A stretch of DNA of 64,000 bases from Watersipora subatra (Eukaryota; Bryozoa; Gymnolaemata; Cheilostomatida; Watersiporidae): positions 34,956,121 to 35,020,120 of the forward strand of contig NC_088711.1 in assembly GCF_963576615.1 (NCBI RefSeq), written 5' to 3'. The translations under genes were made by a program, and so were the position numbers. The notes under the pieces are model-generated. The model was given only the letters and a program-made list of their open reading frames with translations. It was not told where the DNA came from and did not search any database. Numbering within the stretch: the stretch's first letter is position 1; each line of letters starts with the position of its first letter. Below are positions 47,801 to 55,675 of this stretch, piece by piece.

Positions 47801-50800
47801 TTCTCTCTTTTTTCCCATAACAACTCTCACAATACCATCTTTAACAGAAGATTCCACGTATGTATGTCCAATACTCAATCATGCAGCTATAGTAAGTGAT
47901 GTTAATTAGACTTAAAATTGCAAAAATCTTGGTAAAATTATAAAAACCAGTTTAAACCAAAAACCCTGGTTTTTTCAGTTTTTTCATAAAAATCGTGGTT
48001 TTTTCCAACCCTGGCTTCTTGTACTTCTTGTAACCTTGGCTCTAGATTTTCGGCAAATTCCTTTTGGTCGAGGGTCAAACTTGACGTGGCACGAGAAATA
48101 TTAACGCTTCTTGTACCTTTACTATCTCGACTTTTTTTATGATGCTCCATATGCCATTGACCAATGAGTGTGCTCGTGTGTAGAATTTGTTCAGAGTAGC
48201 TTGTTATGCCATCACACAACTGACTCTGTCTGACTCGCAACTAATGGATATTTATTCGATAGGATTTGCTTCCGTTTGTTTAGTTGCGTAGAAGTAACTT
48301 CTGTCTGTAGTGGTGATCATGGAAAAAATACCCAAGACAACATATTTCTTAATATACCAACAATGCACTCTGTTCTTTTTTTTTTAGCAGATTTGTGTGA
48401 AAGTTTAGAATTTGTTTGTTGAGGTCGATTCGTTGTGCCCTTTGATTTCAGAGAAAGTAAAGAAGGAACAAGGAGAATTCAAAGATGAAGAAGTGCAGTG
48501 GGGAGCAGATCAGAGCGTTTACAACATGACTGGAGCTGATGAGGACAAGATGGATGAAGGTACAATCTCTGGTGAACTTGGAGAATCTTTGGTGAGTCAA
48601 GGGAAAAGTTATTCCGTTGTCCAAGCAAGGCGGTCTATGCGAGACATTGAACACTGCTTTCTACGTCATTTCTGTATATTTAGTGGTTATGTTCTCGTTC
48701 AGTCACATTAAAAACACTATGTTATGTCTCACAAGTCTAGGTGTTAACAGCTTCAATAACTTGAAATCAAAGCCTGGAGAAAAGTTGTTTATGCTTTAAT
48801 ATGCAGATGTTTAAGTTGCTAAGTTTAGGTTTTTTGAGTCACATTATTTAGGCTCAAAGGCTAAACTCACAATAATATTTTTTGAAACTGATAAGTCTTT
48901 GATCAGTCAGCCCTATAGACTGTCATACAAGTAAATGTTTAAACCAGTGAAATATGGTAGAGTTATAGGAGACTAACTGGTGCAGCAATATTTCTCTTCA
49001 TCAAACACCTAGTTTGTGTTGTTTTTCATGGACCTGTTGTAGGAATGTTTACATAACTTAGGAAGTTGTCATCTTGACGTAAGGTACTGGTGGACAGATT
49101 ATAGTTTGTAAACTTGCGTTCGACTAACTATATTTATAACAAATAGTTACCGATACACCCTCAGCATTTGTCAGGTCTGTGTGCTGGAATTGATGGCTTA
49201 CACCTGGTCTGCGTCTCTACTCTTGCTTATTAGTGATTTGGTTATGATTTCTTTTTTAGAATTCTGCCAGTCTGTGGAGCGAGAAGATAACAAAGGTTAA
49301 GGCAGCACAGTCAGCTCTTTGGTCGGCTCGTGTGAGAGAAAATGTCAGCAGCCATATGATGTCTCAGCATGAAATTAATCAAAGACGTTCAGAACTTTTA
49401 GTGCCAGGTGTGTAGAGGTCATTGCAAGTTTACTATGTGGATCTTAGGCTACTTGTCACCAGGTTATAAGTTGTTAGTGATGAATAGCTTCACCCTCGCT
49501 GGTGTATGTAACTCTCTGTTACTGTGTCAGTCAGCTAGATATGTAGCGTAAGTCAAGTTCAATCGGTGAGAACAAACACCAGGCTCAGCAGACAGCCATA
49601 AAATATGGAGGGTCCATCCAATGGTTCGTCTGCTCTTTTTCTAACCCTAATAAAAATCTTTGCTACAATAAGAGCCGTGTCTCTCTCTCTCTCCCACACT
49701 ATGACTGGTTGTTGGGGAAATATTGCATCATACAAGATTCGGACTTGTGACATTCACCTTGATAGACTGACACAACCACCTGTGACACGTGACATTCACC
49801 TTGATAGACTGACACAACCACCTGTGCCTTGTGACATTCACCTTGATAGACTGACACAACCACCTGTGGCACGTGACATTCGCCATGATAGACTGACACA
49901 ACCACCTGTGACTCGCCACATTCACCCTGATAGACTGATACAACCACCTGTGACTCGTGACATTCACCCTGATAGACTGACACAAGCACCTGTGCCAATC
50001 AAAGGAATAATTGTGCATAGAGTTTCATAGTTATTACACCTAACGTTAGGGTACTAATTAATCATAATTGTTTCACATATTTAGATATTAATGTGGAATC
50101 GTTTCCAATATATTCATCATTCATCCAAAATTAACTAAACAAGGTGTTCGGGGAACATGTCATGAATTTCATTAGTAATACCATAGCAGCAACTTTGATA
50201 GTTCAGTCTGAGCAGATCATTTGCAGACAGCAGGTTGGTGGTTCTAGTTTAAAGGAAGTTAGTGGTAGTCAGAGGCAGTCAGTGATAATCAGTGGTAGTC
50301 AGTGATAATCAGTGGTAGTCAGTGGTAGTCATTGATAATCAGTGGTATTCAGTAGTAGTCAGTGATAGTCAGTGATAGTCAGTGGTCGTGCATCTGAGCT
50401 TACATGTTTCTTTAAAGGTTCAGAGATGTCTCTTGGAAGTGATGAGAGTTGCATACCCCTGATGCTTATTCTCAGCTCAAATAAGGCTGACGTGATTCTA
50501 CCCTCTCATTGGGCAATGGCATTTTGGATAGCTTTTGTTTACTCTGGTGCCAGCCCAGGTATGTTATATACAGGCTGTTTACTTGCTGTAGCAATGGGAT
50601 TCAGGAAATAACCAGATTTGTGGTTCTATGCATCTGAAGTTTATGCATCTTCTAAAAGCTTTTGCATATTTGAGAATTTCTCAAATGGTTTGATCAGTGG
50701 CACTCTTATCTCCCTTTTACATATAGATTGTTTCTAGGCATTGCTCTTATCTCCCTTTTACATATAGATTGTTTCTAGGCAATACTCTTATCTCCCTTTT

Positions 50801-53800
50801 ACATATAGATTGTTTCTAGGCAATACTCTTATCTCCCTTTTACATATAGATTGTTTCTAGGCAATACTCTTATCTCCCTTTTACATATAGATTGTTTCTA
50901 GGCAATACTCTTATCTCCCTTTTACATATAGATTGTTTCTAGGCAATACTCTTATCTCCCTTTTACATATAGATTGTTTCTAGGCAATACTCTTATCTCC
51001 CTTTTACATATAGATTGTTTCTAGGCAATACTCTTATCTCCCTTTTACATATAGATTGTTTCTAGGCAATACTCTTATCTCCCTTTTACATGTAGATTAG
51101 CAGACCCGTATGTTAGCAGGCCTGTAGGCATATTTAGGAGTTTGTAATGTTATATCTAGTTTGACCCCTCTTTTTTACTTACCTTCAAATTAATTGGCTA
51201 TCGGTATAGTAATTTAATATGTAATTGACTAGTCACTGTAATTGACTATTTTATTCAAGCACAAAGATTGCTCTCCGTTCCCACTCAACATATGCCGTAT
51301 GATTAAGTCATGGATAATACATTGATTAGCGAGACCTTGTCAAAAAGGGAAGCATTTTGTGAGGAAGATGCGAACTCAAACTCATGAAAATAATCAAGCT
51401 TGTTCGTAGAGTGAACCTTGACTTATCCTTGTAGTTGGCATTCATTAAATATAGTCCTAATATTCTAGTGTATATTTGTATGTAGAGTAAGAGACATTGG
51501 AGTGAGCCGTGCTCAGACAGCCATAACCATGCAAGTGTCTAACAGTATATAGTGAATCAGTAGAGTGCTGCTAGTGCTGCAGCTGAGAGATCTAGTTAAT
51601 CAAATCAACTGCTGCCAATTGATTAGTCAGCAATCACTCTATTCATCGTGTGAGTCCGTAATTCTCAACATGTACTAAGTTGTCATACAGTGACAGTGTA
51701 GTGACACCCCCTCCCCCTAGTATGGCACCGCAATCCCATCGTGGAAACAGTCGTGTCGCTCTCATTCAGTTGAGATTCAGTGTCACTGGATCATTGCATA
51801 GGTGTTTAGAAACTAAACACCTATGCAATGCGTCACCTTCGTCACCTTCGCACAATGGCAGCAACCTTCAAGCATGCCGCATAGATCTTGCTTCCCTGTT
51901 GCTTCATATGCAAACATTTACCTTGGTGTCATTACTCTATCACTGTCAGAGTAGCAATTCAGCACACCCAGGTGTCACTACATTATCACTGTCAGAGTAG
52001 CACTGTAGCACACCCAAGTGTCACTACACTATCACTGTCAGAGTAGCACTTCAGCCCACCCAGGTGTCACTACACTATCACTGTCAGAGTAGCACTTCAG
52101 CACACCCAGGTGTCACTACACTATCACTGTCAGAGTAGCACTAGCACACCCAGGTGTCACTACACTATCACTGTCAGAGTAGCACTAGCACACCCAGGTG
52201 TCACTACACTATCACTGTCAGAGTAGCACTAGCACACCCAGGTGTCACTACACTATCACTGTCAGAGTAGCACTAGCACACCCAGGTGTCACTACACTAT
52301 CATTGTCAGAGTAGCACTTCAGCCCACCCAGGTGTCACTACACTATCATTGTCAGAGTAGCACTTCAGCCCACCCAGGTGTCACTACACTATTACTGTCA
52401 GAGTAGCACTGCAGCACACCCAGGTGTCACTACACTATCACTGTCAGAGTAGCACTTCAGCACACCCAGGTGTCACTACACTATCACTGTCAGAGTAGCA
52501 CTAGCACACCCAGGTGTCACTACACTATCACTGTCAGAGTAGCACTAGCACATCCAGGTGTCACTACACTATCACTGTCAGAGTAGCACTAGCACACCCA
52601 GGTGTCACTACACTATCACTGTCAGAGTAGCACTAGCACACCCAGGTGTCACTACACTATCACTGTCAGAGTAGCACTAGCACACCCAGGTGTCACTACA
52701 CTATCACTGTCAGAGTAGCACTGCAGCACACCCAAGTGTCACTATCACTGTCAGAGTAGCACTAGCACACCCAGGTGTCACTACACTATCACTGTCAGAG
52801 TAGCACTGCAGCACACCCAAGTGTCACTACACTATTACTGTCAGAGTAGCAATTCAGCACACCCAAGTGTCACTACACTCACTGCATGGTAACTTAGTAA
52901 ATATTAGACCGAATAATTCCAAGGATTGTGAACTCACAGGTGGCCTGAGGGAGGACAGAGTAATCTCTGCCTGTGTAAATGAACTGCACTTCCCAACTGA
53001 TTTCCCTGACACAGAGATCTACCAGAAAGAGGACCTGAATGCTGCCAAAGAGTTGACCCAGAAGCACTTCAAGTATCCTCCAAATAAGAGGCCTAACTTT
53101 GACAAACTTTCTACCAATTCACCATTCGGGTGCGCATCACATTTACATATTAACTTTAACATAAAACTGTGGAAAGATGCCTCATGTAGCAACAGTTTGT
53201 TTTCAAATCATTCGTCTCGTAGCTTGTACAATAGAGTAAACCAAAGTGCACCATTCCAGTGAAAGATAAATCTAAAAACTAGCTATTTAGCCAACCCACC
53301 TTAAGATTTCCTTTTAGGCATTGACTTAATTGCTGTGACCCCAATAGCAAGTAAATTGAAAAGAAAACAAGTAAAAAGACAATAGGAAGAATTTCGGTAA
53401 AAAATTTGTTTCGCGCAAATCTGAGGATATCTTGCATAAAAGGCTTGAAGTAGACTGACTATAACTCCCAGACATACATGTAATACGCATTCTTTTCTGA
53501 AGGTTGGACAAGCTGCCTTAGCGGTGTATTACGTTCATTCACCCAGTTGAACATGTTCTGTACATTATGTTTATTGCGCTTAGGTCCCCTGCTTGCACCT
53601 CCTACGCTTCATACGATCACTCTTGATACTTGTAAGCTTTAAACATGCCACCATTGCTGATTCAAACCTTGACTACATGAGTAGGGAGTTGTCCTACTTC
53701 TGCTTGTCAATGCCATGGTTATCTAAGTTTTATGCTTGGAGTTCAAAAATATAATTCTAATTTTTTAAATGAGTTCTTTGGATTATCAGCTATTATATTT

Positions 53801-55675
53801 TTATTAAATGGTGGTTATTTTTTGTTTATGGTTATAACGGCAATTGAGGTGGATTTAAGGCTTCATAGCCCTAGAAAATGATAACTTCTATGCACGGCTA
53901 GGATTAGTTTGTCATTATTTTATATTAATTTATGTTGTGTTTTTGTACATTGGTTTGTATATATTGGTTTGCGTATATTGGTTGTGTATATTGGTTTGTA
54001 TATATTGGTTTGTGTTCATTGGTTTGTGTACATTGGTTTGTGTATATTGGTTTGTGTATATTGATTTGTGTATATTGGTTTGTGTATATTGGTTTGTGTC
54101 TATTGGTTTGTGTCTATTAGTTTGTGTCTATTGGTTTGTGTCTATTGGTTTGTGCATATTGGTTTGTGCATATTGGTTTGTGTATATTGGTTTGTGTATA
54201 TTGGTTTGTGTATATTGGTTTGTGTATATTGGTTTGTGTATATTGGTTCGTGTATATTGGTTTCCGTATATTGGTTTGTGTACATTGATTTGTGTATATT
54301 GGTTTGTGTATATTGCGAGTGCATATTTAACTAGATAGTGGTTATTCTATGGACAGGTTTGATTGGTCCGGCATCCTTGCCGGTCGTGATCCTGTTGTAC
54401 TGAGAGATAGACACATCCTCGACTCTCTTTTGATGAATTCATCTCTCAGGTGATGTTAAAGGCAGTAATTGACTTATAAGCTCAGTAAAAAGAATTTAGG
54501 TAACATCGGAAATAACATATATAATTTTGTTTTGTGATTGATTGTTTATTACAAATTTACAATGATACAATAAGCAGGCATTCGCTTTACAAATCCGTAT
54601 CTCTAGAAAAAGTGTGTCACTACTGAGCTTGATTTGCTCCGTCTGCTAATTTGCAAGTATACGTGGGGGTTTACATAGCAACACTCAAGTCATTATTGCC
54701 ATGAGATGATAACCTAGTGATGATAAATCTCTAAAAACAGTATTTTCCATCCACAAAAGTCCGCGTAGAAGAGGCCATGCGCGAGTGTAGCTGATGTCTC
54801 TGTTTATTGGTGGAACACCGACAGGGGCTGTTTCATAAATAAGCAATTTCATTGGGATGAACAAAATTGAAATAAAAGGATTGCTATTGGTTGTATCACT
54901 AGTTTTATATTATATTTCTTTAAAAGTAAAAAGCAAATTTTACTCGAAGAAAGTATAAACCTTTATTACCGTCAATATATTGTTGATTATACTTACAGCA
55001 TACCGCTATTACTAATATTGACAATGTCTTTTTTTAGAATCTCTGGTAGTACCCTTTACGTAAAATTATTTTAATTTATCATGCACGTTTATGGTGTTAT
55101 TTTTATCAATCCTTTATAGTCATGATATAACTTATTAGACAAAGCTCCGAAATACCATTCTAACGGATGATTTGTGATGGCATTAAATTTATTTGTGTTT
55201 CAGCTCTGTGCCATCTATGCCGTCATGTCTAGCGAATCTGGTGAGGGTGGCGGTACGAATGGTACGTCGAGGCACTCTTCAACTAAGGGCTGAGATATGC
55301 ATTCCATCTGCAGAAGATATTGATATAATAACGGAGGATAGTGCTAGCCTAGGCCCAACAGTAGAGCTCAATAACAAGAAGGCCACTCGCAGGAAAGACA
55401 CACACACCACCCTTCCTGCAGATAGAATCAAGACTAGTAGGGAGGTTATAGGGTTTGTGACTGCAGGAGTTTATTCTTTGCAAGAGGGAATGGTGCGAGG
55501 CCATGGCTTTGTCACATTACAATCGTTGCTAGGACTTACAAGAATTGGGTATTCTCAAGTGAACGCTGGTGGTAGACAACTCCTAGTCTGTCTCATAAGG
55601 GCTGCTGACTCCAGACAATACAGGTTTGCCTACCTGCGTGTGATTGGTGGTCAAGATGATGAGGTCAAGATTTGA
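32803..55675 (+). CDS. POP1: Ribonuclease P/MRP protein subunit POP1, 13 exons
   Basis: POP1 is the large scaffold protein of nuclear RNase P (tRNA 5' maturation) and RNase MRP (pre-rRNA cleavage). Exons: 32803-32842, 33155-33336, 35867-35994, 37602-37783, 39514-39729, 44646-44798, 45544-45714, 48452-48591, 49260-49407, 50418-50558, 52940-53129, 54357-54449, 55204-55675 (2256 nt, 751 aa). All introns are GT-AG and all twelve joins keep frame. The Arg-rich POP1 N-terminal domain shows MRRRAASHNANRLPR (52-66) and WLETHIWHAKRFHM (107-120). RSELLVPGS (about 447-455) and the POPLD-type ILPSHWAMAFW (480-490) follow, then FKYPPNKRPNF in exon 11. The C-terminus has GFVTAG and QYRFAYLRV, as in other POP1 proteins. 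It is shorter than human POP1 (about 1024 aa), mainly at the N-terminus and the linkers. Least certain are exon 1 (13 codons plus one base) and the exon 2 donor, where an alternative GT lies 12 bp earlier. Confidence 0.93.
33711..33965 (-). repeat. Composite SINE-like dispersed repeat
   Basis: It carries the family landmarks ATTACTCGCGCAACGCCAGG, TATATAAATCTCGG, GTCCAGTTATAGTGATAA, GGATTTCAACTCGGAACCTCC and CTGCAGACAAG. Read on the minus strand, GGAGGTTCCGAGTT resembles a worn B-box region, so the element probably derives from a tRNA-headed SINE. Related copies lie at 34044-34320, 39876-40225, 40470-42130 and 43265-43400. Confidence 0.55.
34044..34320 (-). repeat. tRNA-derived SINE copy in POP1 intron 2
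   Basis: On the minus strand, GAGTAGCGCAGATGGT matches an A box and TTTGATTCCCGTGCAG a B box. The plus strand starts with the shared ATTACCCGTGCAACACTC end. A 14-bp phrase, CTATGTGCTATACT, is repeated about three times at 34090-34125. Confidence 0.6.
36294..36456. mobile_element. Palindromic repeat (GTTGCACGGGTAAT family), copy 1
   Basis: The arms are about 45 bp. CTAGCTGAGTGCCC...GGGTAATACAAAACAGCT on the left is matched in reverse by CAGCTGCTTTTGTTACCC...CCCCTAG on the right. The centre has ACATTACCT-type direct repeats. A further SINE-like segment continues to about 36690. Confidence 0.6.
36895..37125. repeat. 21-bp minisatellite, about 11 copies
   Basis: The unit is roughly TGTTACAAGTATATATGATGT. 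Being 7 codons long, it keeps one plus-strand frame open and spells a heptad of the type LLQVYMM. It lies in POP1 intron 3, with no start context or splice sites tying it to the gene, so it is not called coding. Confidence 0.85.
38233..38257. repeat. TTG trinucleotide microsatellite
   Basis: About eight uninterrupted TTG units in POP1 intron 4. Confidence 0.85.
38475..39360. mobile_element. TTAA-flanked (piggyBac-like) MITE, copy 2
   Basis: The ends AGGTTGACTTGCAACA and TGTTGCAAGTCAACCT-type are near-perfect inverted repeats, with TTAA at 38471-38474 and 39361-39364. It is 886 bp long and similar to copy 1 (8704-9580) throughout, including GTTCTCACGTGAATTGAAAG. It has no transposase and lies in POP1 intron 4, ending about 150 bp before exon 5. 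Confidence 0.85.
39876..40225 (-). repeat. Composite SINE-like repeat, opposite arm visible
   Basis: It begins with GCTGAATGCTCAGCATTACA, an eroded form of the shared GCTGAATGCCCGGCGTTGCA end. It continues with GCCTCTAGACCTGGAGGTCC and ACTGTAACTGGACGCAGG, which match the family body. Confidence 0.45.
40470..40713. repeat. SINE-like repeat, left part, interrupted by hAT copy B
   Basis: It resembles 33400-33610: GTGTCCAGTTATAGCTATTAAAA, GGAACCTATAGATCTAGAGGCAGC and TTAACTAGCACTGTTGA are shared with that region. The match continues beyond the hAT insertion at 41756. The element was therefore present before the hAT copy landed. Confidence 0.6.
40722..41747. mobile_element. Nonautonomous hAT-type element, copy B
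   Basis: The termini match copy A, with a different perfect 8-bp target duplication, CTGTTGAT (40714-40721 and 41748-41755). The 1026 bp differ from copy A at only a handful of positions by eye, so at least one copy is young. It lies in POP1 intron 5. Confidence 0.92.
41756..42130. repeat. SINE-like repeat, right part after hAT copy B
   Basis: It resumes the family body: ATTACTCGTGCAATGCTGGG, TATATAAATCTCAAG, a GTCTGTCTGTCC microsatellite, ATTTATAGCGACTAAGTTTT and GGCACCTCCAGTTCTGCAGA. Confidence 0.6.
42258..42441. repeat. 19-bp minisatellite, about 10 copies
   Basis: The unit ACACAGCACACAGAAATAA repeats with few changes. Minus-strand frames stay open across it and encode Cys/Phe/Val-rich repeats; they are not genes. 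Confidence 0.88.
42553..43264. mobile_element. Nonautonomous hAT element, 712 bp
   Basis: The ends CAGGGGCCGGCAACC and GGTTGTCGACCCCTG are the classic inverted termini of Charlie-like hAT elements. The 8-bp flanks ACCTAATA (42545-42552) and ACCTAGTA (43265-43272) differ at one position, suggesting an older insertion. It interrupts a member of the CCCGTGCAACGCC repeat family. No transposase frame. Confidence 0.85.
43437..43583. mobile_element. Palindromic repeat (GTTGCACGGGTAAT family), copy 2
   Basis: The left arm GTCCGGCGTTGCACGGGTAA and the right arm TTATTACCCGTGCCATGCAGG are reverse complements over about 45 bp. The centre has GTAATGTAATGTAA. Same family as 36294-36456. Confidence 0.65.
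46320..46545 (-). repeat. tRNA-derived SINE
   Basis: On the minus strand, an A-box-like GGTGGTGCAGATGGTAGTG precedes a B-box-like GAGATCAAATCCTGAG. The body shares ATAATAAGGGCCGTGTCTAT and TTGCATCACTCAGGATTTGA with the SINE remnant beside the 42-bp array (49670-49750). Confidence 0.6.
46779..46851. repeat. 73-bp repeat flanking a hAT element, left copy
   Basis: This stretch (CTAGATTTTCGGCAAATTCT to GCTTCTTG) is repeated at about 48042-48114 with few changes. It directly abuts the left end of the hAT element at 46852. Confidence 0.75.
46852..48013 (+). mobile_element. hAT element carrying only a BED zinc finger
   Basis: The ends CAGGGTTGGCTCGATTTAAA and GGTTTTTTCCAACCCTG are inverted. A perfect 8-bp duplication, GCTTCTTG, lies at 46844-46851 and 48014-48021. 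The 1162-bp element keeps a BED finger-coding segment (47391-47560) but no hAT catalytic or dimerisation region. It lies in POP1 intron 7. Confidence 0.85.
47391..47683 (+). pseudogene. hAT transposase fragment with BED-type zinc finger
   Basis: Two overlapping frames give DPVWQFFT, then KTKCNRC, then GHADRLKAHVAKC. This matches the BED-finger pattern of aromatic residues, CxxC and HxxxxC that starts many hAT transposases. A frame change falls between the aromatic part (frame open from 47313) and the Cys/His part (frame open from 47498), unless a reading through 47420-47550 is intact. The frame stops at 47683, before any catalytic domain. Confidence 0.6.
48042..48114. repeat. 73-bp repeat flanking a hAT element, right copy
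   Basis: Counterpart of 46779-46851, sharing TTTTCGGCAAATTC, GAGGGTCAAACTTGACGTGG and CACGAGAAATATTA. Confidence 0.75.
49660..50040 (-). repeat. SINE remnant containing a 42-bp minisatellite
   Basis: The left flank (aataagagccgtgtct, then ATATTGCATCATACAAGATT) and right flank (GGAATAATTGTGCAT) match the SINE at 46320-46545 on either side of its A-box to B-box interval. Between them lies the 42-bp array. The array therefore seems to have grown from within the SINE. Confidence 0.55.
49747..49997. repeat. 42-bp minisatellite, six copies
   Basis: The unit runs TGACATTCACCTTGATAGAC then TGACACAACCACCTGTGACACG. At 14 codons it keeps a plus-strand frame open (RDIHLDRLTQPPVT-type repeat) as well as minus-strand frames. 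It lies in POP1 intron 9. Confidence 0.9.
50258..50386. repeat. 10/20-bp tandem repeat ending 31 bp before POP1 exon 10
   Basis: Units of AGTGGTAGTC and AGTGATAATC alternate about 12 times. The last unit ends just before the acceptor used by exon 10 (50418). Confidence 0.85.
50700..51093. repeat. 41-bp minisatellite, about nine copies
   Basis: The unit reads ATTGTTTCTAGGCAATACTC then TTATCTCCCTTTTACATATAG. Most copies are identical, with differences only in the first and last, indicating recent expansion. POP1 intron 10. Confidence 0.92.
51792..51830. repeat. Perfect 18-bp hairpin
   Basis: The arms 51792-51809 and 51813-51830 are exact reverse complements with an AAA loop. It lies in POP1 intron 10, upstream of the 46-bp array. 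Confidence 0.82.
51940..52880. repeat. Minisatellite of about 43-46 bp, about 20 copies
   Basis: The unit reads CACTATCACTGTCAGAGTAG then CACTTCAGCACACCCAGGTG and TCACTA. Variants with AGCACTAGCAC, CTTCAGC or CTGCAGC define subfamilies. It ends 59 bp before exon 11 of POP1. Confidence 0.92.
53941..54318. repeat. 14-bp GT-rich minisatellite, about 27 copies
   Basis: The unit TTGGTTTGTGTATA varies slightly (GTGTCTA, GTGCATA, GTGTTCA). All three plus-strand frames are largely open and spell Ile/Leu/Cys/Val/Tyr/Trp repeats; they are not called as genes. It ends 38 bp before POP1 exon 12. Confidence 0.92.

Noticed and set aside
49747-52880. CRISPR-like direct repeats
   Set aside because: The arrays are pure tandem repeats without unique spacers, and lie in introns of an animal gene.
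53130-53262. Extended tail of POP1 exon 11
   Set aside because: The frame stays open to 53262, but splicing at 53129 into 54357 gives the conserved PFGFDW continuation and keeps frame to the true C-terminus.
53937-54338. Cys/Ile/Val/Trp-rich repeat protein
   Set aside because: It is a translation of the 14-bp GT-rich minisatellite, open in several frames and inside a POP1 intron.
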